The notes below the pieces were generated by a model. It was given only the letters and a program-made list of their open reading frames with translations. It had not been told where the DNA came from and did not search any database. From the NCBI RefSeq assembly GCF_047496725.1, contig NC_132978.1, positions 2,433,001 to 2,497,000 on the forward strand: a stretch of DNA of 64,000 nt. Reading direction: 5' to 3'. The translations under genes were made by a program, and so were the position numbers. Source of the DNA: Anoplolepis gracilipes. Taxonomy: Eukaryota > Arthropoda > Insecta > Hymenoptera > Formicidae. Below, piece after piece: positions 25,494 through 37,169 of this stretch (positions are counted from its first letter, which is position 1; the number at the start of each line of letters is the position of its first letter).

Positions 25494-25782
25494 CGGACAG
25501 CGGACATCAGCGTTATCTTTGTTTTGCGCGGCACAAAGCGACGTTGCGGAGCGTGTGTGCACGCGGCAACCCACACGAATAATGAAATTTCGTTACCGCA
25601 AGACAATACTGTCATGCATGCCTGGCCAGATTCTGTTGTGCCCACGGCCCGCCCCGTTGAAAGCTACACGCCGAACAACTGTTATCGCGGCAAATTGCAC
25701 GTTCCTTGTGTACCATTACGAAATTCTGCGGTAACATTGTTGTCTCTTGCACGTAACCATTATGGTTTGCGAGTTATAGGTG

Positions 25783-25784
<2 letters not shown>

Positions 25785-25811
<27 letters not shown>
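25785..25811. repeat. Poly-T run (27 T)
   Basis: Uninterrupted thymines. Confidence 0.9.
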
Positions 25812-25818
<7 letters not shown>

Positions 25819-26239
25819 ATTCGACGCGTTACCGCGGGCGATCCGAAACTGGCGTGATTACGATCCGTTCGATTATTGATGCGAACGAAATCGAAAGCAG
25901 CCGCGACGCGGGTCATCGTGAATACGATTTGCATACATTATCGGAACCGAACAAATATGAATTTACTCCGCACGTTACGCATATATCGACGAATTATGTA
26001 TATGCACGAAACAACAATAGAGCACAGTATTATAATAGATCTGAGTCCGTCTTATTTCATCTAGCTTTATCTCTCGAACGTCGCTCATTTCGAGAGCCTA
26101 CCTTTTGCACTGCAGAATCAACAGCAGCAAGATAGTCCGAGGTCTCGATGATCAATCCGCCATTCGATAGTTCTTGCACGCGTAATAACTTTGCTTTATT
26201 TATCGGGTCTAAATCAAGTCAACGTTCTCTCCATCTTTA

Positions 26240-26241
<2 letters not shown>

Positions 26242-26275
<34 letters not shown>
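26242..26275. repeat. Poly-T run (34 T)
   Basis: Uninterrupted thymines, the longest homopolymer in the window. No target-site duplication was found that would mark it as a retrosequence tail. Confidence 0.9.
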
Positions 26276-26277
<2 letters not shown>

Positions 26278-26481
26278 GATCGGTCACAGGCGCGAAAAGG
26301 AAGAAAACAGAGAGAAAAGAGAGATGGGTCGATGAAAGAGAAAGAAAGGGTAAAAGAGGCAAAATGAAGGAAAGCGAGGTGCAGCCGCGAGAATCGGTTC
26401 GCATAGATCGTCGGCGTAGACAGCCGCGCCATTAGATACGCCCATCTCAATCACTGGCGTACGGAGGGTCATAAATTCTCG

Positions 26482-26523
26482 CGGTGGAGGAGATGGTGGT
26501 GATGGTGGTGGTAATGGTGGTGG
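26482..26523. repeat. (GGT/GAT)n imperfect trinucleotide repeat
   Basis: GGTGGTGATGGTGGT-type repeat with GGA and AAT variants. Confidence 0.75.
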
Positions 26524-26643
26524 CTGCGAGGAGGTTACGCCACGAATGCAGGAGGGAGCGCATGTTGCAAATGCAACGCGGGAGGAGTTTATGGTCGGGG
26601 GTCCATTCTCGCGCCTCCCGCACTTTCACCTTAGGCGAGATTA

Positions 26644-26668
26644 GCGATTACTCCTATAGATGATACTG
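26644..26668. repeat. Dispersed 25-bp word, copy 2
   Basis: Same word as 25469-25493, offset 1175 bp, with T instead of G at position 21. Confidence 0.75.
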
Positions 26669-27506
26669 TTTGCGTTGGCATGCGTGTACTTTACGGTACG
26701 ATGACGATTAGGTCGCTTCCGCGACCGACACGAGTCCCGGATTCCCATCTCGCTCCCGTGAGATGAGAAATATATATTCGCCCGCGAACACGAGCCCGAC
26801 GAATAATTTCGTTAAGTACGCGGGAAATGCTAATTATACGTTTAAAGTCCAGTAGGACTTCCGTTCGCTCGCAACTGCCTCGCTAATTGCCGGTAAGATA
26901 TTTTTTATAGACGCGGTAAGTGCGCGTAAATGATAAAGTAAATTGCCCTTCTCTCGCACGTAAAAGACTTGGAATCTAATGACTTTCGGGTCGAGTGTCC
27001 CGACTTTATAAACGTCAATTACACATCCTCATACGAGCACTTAGCTTCGTTTTGCTCAACAGAAAAAGAAAACGATTATTTTATTCTCGATAAAAAGAGA
27101 ATACGAGCGCAACGAGGTCCCCTCTAATGTCTTTTGCTCGCCAATTATACTACTTGTACGGCGACGGCTTACTTTCAGCGAAAAATTTACGTAATCAAAC
27201 TTACTTATTTACTCGAAAACAACGCAATATCTTTTGAAATATACGAAGTAATGTGATAAGAATTTTCATTGAATTTTATTTTTATCTACCTAAAAAAAAA
27301 ACTCTATACGATCTTACTTTTCAAAATTAAATCAGCAAAAATTACAATCAAATTATGAGTGACAAGATTTTATCAAAGATCAGTAAATATTTCACTAATC
27401 TATTTCAGTGAAAATACATTTTTTTCCACCGTCTTACATTTCACTTAATTATGACAATTGATTTGAAAAATCAATCACTATTATTACTTTTTCTCAATGA
27501 AATGTT
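26669..27506. other. CpG-rich then AT-rich non-coding stretch
   Basis: CpG-rich to about 27180, then AT-rich. The words TTTCACTAATC and TTTCAGTGAAA near 27391-27415 may belong to the flanks of the stem-loop that follows. No gene is seen. Confidence 0.45.
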
Positions 27507-27628
27507 TATCAATGATAATACATTGATTTCATTTGAGAGAATATTATTTCACTGTATGTGTACATATATAGAATATAATAAAATAATACAGCACTCTCTT
27601 AAATGAAATCAGTGTATTATCATTGATA
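27507..27628 (+). other. Near-perfect stem-loop, 34-bp arms
   Basis: The left arm (27507-27540, beginning TATCAATGATAATACA) and right arm (27595-27628) are inverted repeats with only two differences in 34 positions. Read as plus-strand RNA both differences are G-U wobbles, so all 34 positions can pair. As minus-strand RNA both would be A-C mismatches. A further pairing of about 8 bp (27541-27549 with 27580-27588) shortens the loop to about 30 nt. Weaker similarity extends outward to about 27465-27665. It could be a young MITE or an RNA hairpin; no known miRNA sequence is recognised. Confidence 0.75.
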
Positions 27629-28500
27629 ACCAATGCTTTCACAATTATATAAAAATAGAACATTTTAAATATATATTTATATTGATTTTTATATTTTTAT
27701 ATCCACACAGACACATAAGAAAGATATTGAGTTCATTATTATTATTTAACATTTATGTGTTAAAATATAAAATGTTTAATAATAAATATTTAGAAAAAAA
27801 AGAGAGAGAAATGATAAAAATATGTAAAATTATAATCATATATATAGTTTACAAGTGTAGAGAAAAAAAACTTAAAATCCATGGACGTGCTAGCGTTGCT
27901 AGGACAAACTCTGACTTTAACGAAGAAGTTTATATCCTTCGTAATATTTTCATACGATAAATATTGCCGTGCGGCTCACGTTACGCGATACTTCAACGCT
28001 GACATTTATCTACGGAATTGCCTGTCCTGCTCGTGCACGCTGACAAATGCTGCGCAATGTTAGTACATACTAATGAAAATTTCATTTAAACAGGATTAGA
28101 CGACGTAAATACTAATTATTATCACGGAACATTAAACTTACGACTAGACGAACTGACGAGATCGAAAAAAAAGTTACCCTCTTTACTACACATCTTAATT
28201 AACGGAGTTACCTTTCTTACCTGACATAACTTCATTATCTTCTTTAGCAGATATAATTTTCAAAGATTAAAGATTTATTAACGAGACCCGACATGTCGTT
28301 ATTCTTACAACCATATGCATGCTAGTCAAAAAAATCACATGATGAAGAACAAAAAGATGCTCACCCAGCCAGTCTCATTCAGTCGCAATTAGTAAGGTGA
28401 AAAAAAGTGTATAATACGTTGAAATTGAGAAAACCAATTTATGTGCGCAACTTCTATATTTCGTGTTAGAAGTAACTTTAGCTTAAAGAGAGGGTATACG
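27629..28500. other. AT-rich non-coding stretch
   Basis: Strongly AT-rich to about 27890, mixed afterwards. Nothing supported. Confidence 0.45.
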
Positions 28501-28504
28501 GTAC

Positions 28505-28524
28505 GGGGGTGGGGGGTGGGGGGG
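28505..28524 (+). repeat. G-run cluster, G-quadruplex capable
   Basis: G5-T-G6-T-G7 within 20 nt. The last run is long enough to supply two G3 tracts, giving the four tracts a quadruplex needs. Confidence 0.7.
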
Positions 28525-28780
28525 TAGTCTGAAAGCGGAGATGGCGGTTATAGGGCCTGAAAGTTGCCGCGCGAGAGCGGCGGTAGGCAGTGATCGAGCG
28601 GTCGCGACTTAATGAAACTCTTAAGTGCCAACTATTAATATGGCTTCCAAGTTACCGAGAGGCCCGCTGCACTTCCGTCCTTCGCGTCCGCGTTCCCCTC
28701 CTTTTGCTATCCCATCGATTATAAGTTTCCCAGAGAAACAGCCGTATCGCGCGATTTCACGGGGAAAAAAGTGAGAAATT
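28525..28780. promoter_or_regulatory. Isolated CpG-rich island, candidate regulatory element
   Basis: A compact CpG-rich segment flanked by AT-rich DNA. It holds AT-core homeodomain-type words (TTAATGA near 28611, ATTAATA near 28635) and an NK-type core CTTAAGTG near 28620. All frames are interrupted, so it is not an exon. The regulatory role is inferred from composition and motifs only. Confidence 0.25.
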
Positions 28781-29266
28781 AATTTTATTTATTCTCTCGT
28801 ATATTTTCTGTTGCTATAAAAAATGCATCAAAAACAAACAACGAGATCTATTTCTGTTAATCTGCTCTTTCCAACTCTACAAATATCATAATGTACATGC
28901 CTACTTATTACTTTATATTTCACTAAATTATCTTATAGCTCTTCTAAATACGGCTATAAGTACTAATTCTAAGTAAATCATAAAGAATCGTTATCGTACA
29001 GGATACTTGTCATCGTATAAACGGAATGTCTAATTACAATGTCAATAACTATTATCAAATTATTAAAAACCTATTGAATGTCATATACATATATTGTCCA
29101 TGAGAATAAAATTAATTTTGTCATTTGAGAATATACTACTCCCGAGGATCGCAATGAATTATTATTGAATCGGTTCAGAAAATATTGTGCAAACTATACG
29201 ACGTAGGCAAGAGATGAGAATAAAAATTGGAAAGTGTCAACCATTATCCCAATCAGTTGCTTTCAG
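28781..29266. other. AT-rich non-coding stretch
   Basis: Mostly AT-rich. A small hairpin CTTATAGC-loop-GCTATAAG lies near 28932-28960. Confidence 0.45.
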
Positions 29267-29614
29267 ACACGGGAATTCAGCGACATTTTACGCTCGCATC
29301 CGCTAAGCGTGCTAAACCGAGTTCACGCTTTGTCGCGCTTTTCAAGCAGCTGTCACGCAAGGCGATCGGCTACCGAGGTTCGCGTCCCTGTCCCCAATTT
29401 GTCTTTGAATGAAAAATTGATCCGGTTAGCGGCTGTGTTGCAGCTTGTCGGAAATTGCGAGCCGAAGAGGAAACTGGTGAGAACCGGAGAGATCGATGAC
29501 GCGCGACGATATTTTATCCGTCGCGATACCATCGTGACGACGTCTCTACAACCGAATCGCGCTCCTTCGTGTGTTCGAATAATTATTTCCAATCTCGAGA
29601 TTCAATCACCTGGA
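29267..29614 (+). other. Candidate internal coding exon (unverified)
   Basis: CCAATCAGTTGCTTTCAG ending at 29266 is a strong 3' splice-site match. A frame is open from the next base for 118 codons to a TAA at 29623. A donor-like GTAAAT at 29615 would end the exon after exactly 116 codons, keeping the phase. Composition is varied, with parts such as LSLNEKLIRLAAVLQLVGN and TGEIDDARRYFIRRDTIV. Another donor-like GTGAGA lies inside near 29477. No domain is recognised and no neighbouring exon was found, so it remains a prediction. It is the best balanced exon candidate in the window. Confidence 0.22.
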
Positions 29615-29623
29615 GTAAATTAA

Positions 29624-32154
29624 AATCCAGCAGAATTCCTGCTTCCTAAATCGTCATCCCACCCGCGATTGCCGTGATCGGCACCCGATTATAAAATATC
29701 GTGAATCAAGGTAACAGCTTGTAACGAGATGATATTATATGAATTTAATTAAACATAAAGTAGAAGTTTCGATATGAATATCGAGTGAAAGTAAATTTTC
29801 TATGTAAAATTAATTTCAGCAAAAATTTTAAGAGCAAACTAGACGGATCAATTATATCAAAAGTTAATAAACGTAAAACATTGTAAACATTTTCAGCCTT
29901 TGAAAATATAAAATTAATAATTAATTTGTGAGTTAAAATTTGTCCTCAGGCAGAATTAAAATTTTTATTTTTATGAATTTTTGTGTAAGTTACTATAAAA
30001 TTTCCGTGGTACAGTCACTAATAAAAAGAGAGTTCGATATAAGAATAATCTACAGGGCAAATCTTTACTTTAACTCATAAATTAATTATTACTTTTATAT
30101 TTTAAAAGGGTAACAATACTTTGCGCAATGTCAAATTCATGAATCTCGAACTGTATTAGATTTAATTAACTTTTGATATAGCTGATTCATATAGTTATTC
30201 GTTAAGCAAATATAACGAAGATTAAAGAACCTTTCATTATAATAATAAATCTTTATCTACAGAATGCTTTAATTCTTAATGTACATTTCTCTTATTCAAT
30301 TTTCTATAGCGCTCGGTACCCCAACTAGGACTGTTTCTGACAAACGTTCTCGGACAATAAATGGCTCGAATACGCCGTTTATCTGAGACTGACGGCACTC
30401 GTGCTTTTAGTTCACTTTGCGGGCTGTGCATTTTTCGCATCCGCACGCACGCAGACGCGCCGAAAATTCGCATCCGCTGAGCATTAATCGCTTTGTCGTC
30501 ACGCCCGATACCGATTCTCCTTCCTCTCTACTCCGTTTTCCTTCTCTTTTCTCCCCCTTCTCTTCCCCTTTTCCCAATCTCGTTGGCGTGCGCGGTTTTT
30601 CGATTCGGTCGCGAGACAATGAAGTCCTTATCGCCAATGGCTATCGCCACGAATGCCGAGCGAATCGGCCGCAACCGGCGGCCGTTTCTTTTCTATTTTT
30701 ATCTCTCTATATAAATATATATTTTTTTTTTGTCTCTTTGGTTTACACCGGGCCATTCGCAGCTTTTACCGCAAACGTGGCACCTTTGACCGCGACGTGT
30801 CGACAGCAACAACACGCGCGCCGACTCGACAAAATTTTCCCGATTCTACGAAAGCCATTGATAACCATTCCACTTTTCTCGTTTTTAAAATTATCAGTTT
30901 CAAAATATGTTGCAGCAATGTAAGATAAATTGCGTGCTTAATGATATACATTGATTTTAGAAATCTATCGATACAATATTGTGAAAATTTAAATAATGCT
31001 TAAATAAATCACTTTCCTCAATTGTAACTAAAAGCTAAAATCTTCCTTAATTAGCATCAGAAACTTTGTAATTTAATTACTTTGAAATTGTAAGTTGCTC
31101 TGCAAAGTGTACAAGAGTACTTGTATTTTGTATAAATGATTAATTTTATATGCGCCAGCACAAAATTATTTTTTTCTACTACTAAAAAAATATTTCTTAA
31201 TTAGTATATTTTAACACTTTATTCACAAAACCAAAGAGAATTACATAAATTTTTCATAATTAACATAAAATAATTTTCCAAAATTAGAGAAATGTATGTA
31301 ATATGTTATATTCTCGTAATACTTGTAAAAAGAATTACATATATTTTTCTGTCTTTTTCCAAAAAATATAGTTTTTAAATAAAGTATGCATTCAAGATTG
31401 AAAAATTTTTCAGACTCATCTGCAGATAAGTATATACATGTAAAATAAATAGTTTAAATAACAATTTTCTTCTCTTGGCGATACTAATAATCTTTTAACG
31501 AGTGCGCGTAAGTTGAGCGTATGATTACCTCGTCGGCCCGGACGAAACACGTGTCGATCGATGTAAGTACATGCCTCTTACAATTAGTTCCAGAAATAGT
31601 CGCGTCGCGCATGCTTAACAACCCTGCTTAACTTTTAATAGACTCGATGGCCTAATTATGAGCCACCGCGAAGTAACGAAGTCTGTCGCCTTTACACAAG
31701 CCAATGTATTTTGGAATATACATCGTCTCTCCAAATATATACCAAAAAGGAAACATCTAAATGCTCTTACGATGTGTCAAGATATTTAGGCAACGCAAAT
31801 TATATTTAGCATTTAAATTAACTAATTTATCATTTATTTAATTACTGTTTCAAATTTCTAGAAATAACCTAATCCGAAAACCATTTAGCATTCTATCGCC
31901 GCACTTATACGACAAATAGATATCGTAGGTAAAGAAAAAAAATATTTATGCAGATATACCCAAGAAATAAATTTACTCACAGGGATTGCTGCGCATCCTG
32001 TTATCGTGGTCGTCATCCAATCTCGTCGGTCGTATTCGCAAGAGAAAAAACTCTGATAATCTGAAAATATACGCAAATCAAATCCGATTGCTACTTTCAG
32101 TGCTAAAGTTTTGTATCAAAGGCAGAGGGATGCAATGCTGTTAAACAAAGATAT
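29624..32154. other. Non-coding: AT-rich, CpG-rich (30.3-30.9 kb), AT-rich
   Basis: 30301-30920 is CpG-rich with pyrimidine tracts and open frames of Ser/Pro/Phe composition. The flanks are AT-rich. AGAATTACATAAATTTTTC near 31231 recurs about 100 bp on with one change (near 31332). No gene is supported. Confidence 0.45.
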
Positions 32155-32355
32155 ATGGCTGACCGAACCGAAAGCGCAAACATGCATACATACATAGGTG
32201 GCTTTGATGAAAACACGTCCACCATTTTCACGAACCGAGTCGACCGGATTGAAATCGATGGATACGCGCTTCTCGAAACATGGAATTCATGCCGATCGGT
32301 ACAAAGTGGCGCGCGAGACGATATCGAAACTGCATCAGCCTTGAATAGTGGTTAA
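32155..32355 (+). other. Small open frame, 66 codons (unverified)
   Basis: ATG-initiated frame in a CpG-rich island. The peptide is polar and acidic (MADRTESANMHTYIGGF, RIEIDGYALLETWNS). It has no signal peptide or membrane segment. No family is recognised; it could be a small ORF of a non-coding transcript or chance. Confidence 0.12.
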
Positions 32356-34630
32356 AGCATCGCCTGCAATTCAACGCACCCCCGCGTACTTGATCGCTCA
32401 TTGAAGGGAACGATGGGAGAGGTCGGTATGATACGGAGAAGAGATGAATACGGCAAAGCACCCATTAATTAATTAGTCGCCAAATCGACCAATCGGCCGA
32501 TCTCGCGAACAATCAATGAACCGAATCGACCTGTCGCTGATTACAGAGGACGTGTACGTACGTCCTTGCGCGGCGGACCGACTGTGATTCGATGAGCCGA
32601 GTATTGTGCGATTTATCGCGATCCACGAGTGCTACGAGTAATTAAACGGATAATAAGGTAAAAGAGAAGGGAGACGGAAGAATGCAAATTTCCTCCTTCG
32701 TCGCATTTATTGCTAAAAGGCAAAAGAAAAGTATGCAAGATTTTCAAAAATTTTAAACACAGCGAGTAAAAAATTATTATGTAAAATTATACGACACGAA
32801 ATCGTAACAATTGACAAATAATGTCACCTCCATGTTAAATCTGTTAAATTATTAATAATTATTATTAATTTACATCGGAATCACCATCCCGACATTGGAA
32901 CCGCAATCTTAATTATATACAAATGAATAATACAAAGCGATTATTAACATCCAGAATTAAATGATGCTTAACTTGTTACTAAATCCGAAACTAACTCGCT
33001 GCCGCTATGTAACCGACGCCGGTTAAACTCATCGTAGATCTAACTCAAAGTTAACCAATCCCAGGCCAACCGCTGCGCGGTGGTCTGGCCATCCACAAAA
33101 TTGTTATTTAAAGATAATTTTAGAGGAGGAAATTTCGATGGACAGTTATTTCAGTGCTGTATTTTATTTTAGCGGTAATTGCGCATATAGATTGCGACCG
33201 AAGAATAACATACGTAAATGTTAACAAGCGCATATTATAAAATACATTCTCCTAAAATAACGTAAACGACATAAAATTAATCAAGCATACAGAATATCTC
33301 AATATTTAAAGGATCGCATTCATGATATGTATTTTTCTGAAAAATTGTAATAATTATAACATCTATAGCAAAATCAAACATTCAATTAAAATTACGAGTT
33401 TTGAAAAATTAAATAATTCACTCTAACCATTCTTTTCTAGTGACATTGAAATTCTTGATTAGATGGAAAAATTTCTGTCAATTTTTCCGTTTCATTAATT
33501 ATATATTCTTGTACAGCATTTTCAAAGAGAGAGAGAGAAGGAAACGCTCACGTTTAAATAATCATGTATTCACCCTTCAATCACGTATAGCAATTACAAG
33601 TTAATCAATTCCACGATCGACGGAGAAAGTTTGCGAATCGAGATGGCACGGAAAAGAGAGAGAGAGAGAGAATACGCTCCTTGCACATATAATTAAAGTA
33701 ATACTTATCAAAGACGTTAGGTCTTACATGAGAATATGAGAGTGATTGGAAATTTCATTAAACCTGTTTCTTCGATTCTCAATTATTCGATTCCTGTCAA
33801 TGATCCTAGTATGTAATTTTTTAATTTTTAATATCTTAATATTTTATTAAAAATATATCTTTATATCAATGTTTGATATAATCCAGTCAGTCTGAAAGCG
33901 CTATTTGGCACATTTCCAAAAACATCATGCAAATAAGCTATTATATTAACAAAGTCTGGCGATGAATTATCTTCGCAGTAAATAATACTGAAGGACGGAC
34001 ATTTCGCGAACAGGCGGCCGGTGGAATGCGCATTAGCTCGCACCTTCCTCTATCCTCGTAGAGATTTATTATCTCGACAACTTCTAAAGAGATACGTTAT
34101 CTCACGTAGCGTGGTTACTCTTCTTCCGTAACTAAATCGCAATAAGATATACCGATCAAAGTCACAATTTAAAAACTATATCGCCAGCGAGAATCAATAT
34201 ATATGGCCGTGAACTCGGTAGCGTGCTCAAAATCATTAAAAATTAAAAAGCAATACAATAAATGAACATGATCTGTTAAGTATTTTTAACAAACTAAAAA
34301 TTAAAAGTTATTTGCGCTTTAAAACTTGTCATTAATATAATATTGATCTGAGTTTGATCAATTTTTCAATAGGATCTTCAAAATAAGAATGCAATTTTTG
34401 AAAAGAGACGGCCTACTATGTTCGCGCATTTATTACCTCAATGACGAAAAAAGTCAAACTATTCTATAAATGGTAGCGTAACGTAGATGGGAAAAATATC
34501 TGCAGCGCACAAAAAGTATCGGATAAAATTTATTTTCCGCACGAATTCTTCGCACACTCCGTGAAGGAAAAATTCCAGAAATTGATCGGCGGCGAACCCT
34601 TCGCGATGTGAGAATGCCACCGATACCGTT
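32356..34630. other. Mostly AT-rich non-coding stretch with one CpG-rich island
   Basis: AT-rich apart from the island at 33000-33100. Short GA runs lie at 33526-33538 and 33655-33671. No gene is supported. Confidence 0.45.
33000..33100. promoter_or_regulatory. Small CpG-rich island with palindromes, candidate regulatory element
   Basis: About 100 bp of CpG-rich DNA inside AT-rich sequence. It contains TAACCG-acgc-CGGTTA (33010-33025) and ACCGC-tgc-GCGGT (33069-33081). The word TGCGCGGTGGTCTGGCCA (33074-33091) has a near copy at 53691-53709. Grainyhead- or Runt-like sites are conceivable; function is inferred. Confidence 0.25.
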
Positions 34631-34650
34631 GACGACGACGACGACGACGA

Positions 34651-34683
<33 letters not shown>

Positions 34684-34684
34684 T

Positions 34685-34717
<33 letters not shown>

Positions 34718-34744
34718 AACGACGACAACGACTACGACACGACG
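34631..34744. repeat. Compound (GAC)n-(GAGGAC)n repeat
   Basis: Eight GAC units lead into about ten GAGGAC/GATGAC-type hexamers and then degenerate AAC/GAC/TAC units. Depending on frame it would encode Asp/Glu, Thr/Arg or, on the other strand, Ser or Arg/Pro runs. A donor-like AAG|GTAATA follows at about 34751, but no credible acceptor precedes the acidic frame. Confidence 0.9.
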
Positions 34745-35448
34745 ATGGGAAGGTAATAAGGTGGCCGTTTGTCGCTCGAGGTGTCAAATAAGCGCATCGA
34801 GGCACCCGTTAGCGGCGCGCGACTCGATCTTTTTCTCAACACGCCATGCCACATTGGCTGCTGACACATTCCACCGAGCTGTCTTCGTATTCTCGATCCT
34901 CTTTCCGCCCGCGGCACAACGCATAGAATAATAAGACCGGGCAGTTTCGACGTATATTAAACGCGAAAGAGACGGACGTATTTGTGAAGCATCGAAACGA
35001 TACGATATACAAGGAACACGTGCGTTGCATTCAATATGCGTAATATAGTCGCAAACATTTGGTTGATATCTTTTTTTAGATAAATCAAAGCGAAAAAGTT
35101 GCATTTTCAATTTATGGAATGTCACACATTATTCTCGACTAATGCAGAATACATATTTATTAAAAATAATGTAAGTATTTACTCATCGTTACGTTTAGAT
35201 TAAATAAAAAAAATTCTGTTCCTTACAGTTACATTATAACATCTAAGAGCTGATCGAACGGGATCGAGTTAAGAGATGCACATGTATTTTTTGCGGCGCA
35301 AACAATATTTAAAGAATAATTAATTTTCCTTCAATGCCAAGCGAATCCAAGCGAGCGTTTTTGCACGTACTTAGTCGGTCGTTACAGAAACAGCTCGACG
35401 TCGCGCGTTCCTCCCCCGGGACAGACATTATTACCACGAGCGTTACCT

Positions 35449-35476
35449 TACCTACCTACCTACCTACCTATACCTA
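35449..35476. repeat. (ACCT)n tetranucleotide repeat
   Basis: Six near-perfect ACCT units. Confidence 0.85.
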
Positions 35477-35609
35477 GTTGCATATGTACAGAGTGGATGC
35501 ATTAAATGGTCGAAGTTCGCGCGTCGAGTTCCCGAGAGTTCTTCTATCTTCCCGGCTAAGTTCACCGAGTGTCGACGCTCGATAAAAGTGTTTCTCTTTC
35601 CCCGTCCCG

Positions 35610-35623
35610 CCCCCCCCCCCCCC
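35610..35623. repeat. Poly-C run (14 C)
   Basis: Uninterrupted cytosines. Confidence 0.85.
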
Positions 35624-35690
35624 GCTCGAGTTTATACCGCCACCAAAGCCACGCCCGACGAACTTTCGGCTTCTTGACCAGGCGGTTACG

Positions 35691-35712
35691 CTTCTTCTTC
35701 TTCTTCTTCTTC
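35691..35712. repeat. (CTT)n trinucleotide repeat
   Basis: Seven perfect units. Confidence 0.85.
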
Positions 35713-36781
35713 GTCCTCATTTTTGAGACGCCCGCTCGGCACCCGCGATAACGGAGAAATCGCGCGAGCGCACGCGGTCGTCTTACATCCCGCTCTAGGG
35801 AGGAACATTAATAATCCAAGCGCCAACTATGCCAACTTACTTTGCCCAGCATATCGTAGTTACCTCTACTTAAATTATTGCCCACGTATGAGTTATTCGT
35901 TATAATAATTATGTTACAATTCGTAAATTCTCGTTACAGTATAATAGAGTGTAACTATGAGATATTATAAAGCCATTTACAATTATTTACCTTATTAAAT
36001 TCTATATCCTTATTTTCATACCGAATAGAATTTTAACACCGACTTTTAGTTGTAGAAAAATGTATGTTTTCGAGACCATTGTGTACGTGTGTTTTAAAAG
36101 GTGTGAAACAACATAGTGTCCAATTAAATTCTCGTAAGTAGCCTTCGAGAAAGTAGACTCCAAGAAAAAGTAGATTTTAAGTTGATCAAAGAATTTTTCG
36201 TAGATGAAAAGAACTACAAAGGATACAACATAACTTTCTCGTATTATAGAATATTTTATAAACTTGTATTAAAAAAACCTCAGGCGATGTTTCTTTCTAA
36301 TGAATTTTGCGACAATCCTTTTTAACAGTGAAAATTTCATTGGACGCCCTTCTGTTCCCTTGAAACTTTCAAATTTTCAACTTTGAATACCTCAACAACT
36401 ATATCCGGGATTAAAATTCCGAAATGCCTCGCGGTTTTTTAAACGCAAAAACGTCGCATGTACGGCGCCGGCGTCTACACAATAAGAATGTATCCAAAAA
36501 GTCCTAACAGGGCGCGAAAAGCGAGGACGTCTGTGAAAAGCCGCGTAAATCCTACTCTCCCTCTCTCGCTATTTACAGCATTCGACGGCAACGCCTACGC
36601 ACGTGTACGTGCATTGTGTACGTGCATACATACACGCATACGTACATACCGTGCATACATACACATCCACAGGATCGCGCCCGAGAACGGTAAATTAACC
36701 GCGGCGCGTCGAGCGGGACTTTATAATCCGGAAATTAAAGGTGTATTATATCCGGAGAGACCGAGTAGAGTGAGGGTAACC

Positions 36782-36808
36782 GGGGGGGGCGGGGAGGAGG
36801 CAGGGGGG
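36782..36808 (+). repeat. G-run cluster, G-quadruplex capable
   Basis: G8-C-G4-A-GG-A-GG-CA-G6. At least four G3 tracts lie within 27 nt. Confidence 0.7.
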
Positions 36809-36956
36809 AGAGGAAGAGAAAGAGAAGGATGAAGGGGGAGTGAGAGAAAGACCAGGGAGACGTGAGCCGCTAGCCAGCCTCGTGCCGTCGAGGGAGACTC
36901 GACGAAGGTGCTACCAGCGCCCATAGCGATATGCCGTCGGGCTAACGGAGAAGGGT

Positions 36957-36960
<4 letters not shown>

Positions 36961-36998
<38 letters not shown>
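36961..36998. repeat. (GA)n microsatellite
   Basis: Nineteen perfect GA units. Confidence 0.92.
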
Positions 36999-37001
<3 letters not shown>

Positions 37002-37169
37002 CGATAGAAAAGGATAGTCGCTCGAGGATTATATACGGGGCGAGATAGAAGAACCGAGAGAGAGAACAGTGAGGGGGAGAGCGGTAACTTTTCTTATAAG
37101 ATCTAAAGTTTCCGCGTGCGAAGGCTCGCCGCCGTTCGTTCTTTTCCGCTTCTTCCGCTTTGCCGGTAT

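Larger units (their letters stand above)
25494..26643. other. Non-coding interval between the two 25-bp copies
   Basis: CpG-rich with two long T runs. A frame of 216 codons (25485-26135) passes through the first T run, encoding nine Phe in a row. It is not accepted as a gene. Confidence 0.4.
34745..36781. other. CpG-rich non-coding stretch with several simple repeats; AT-rich 35.9-36.4 kb
   Basis: Open frames are short or repeat-driven. An imperfect GTGTACGTGCAT/CATACATACA repeat lies at about 36598-36668. No gene is recognised. Confidence 0.45.

Noticed and set aside
25485..26135. 216-codon plus-strand open frame
   Set aside because: It passes through a 27-T homopolymer (nine Phe), which would be length-unstable. 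The composition is unremarkable and no motif is present.
26229..26275. Retrotransposon or retrogene tail on the minus strand at the 34-T run
   Set aside because: No target-site duplication and no retroelement or gene-like sequence next to the run.
34459..34728. Poly-Ser minus-strand open frame
   Set aside because: It arises wholly from the GAC/GAGGAC repeat; all frames across it are open.
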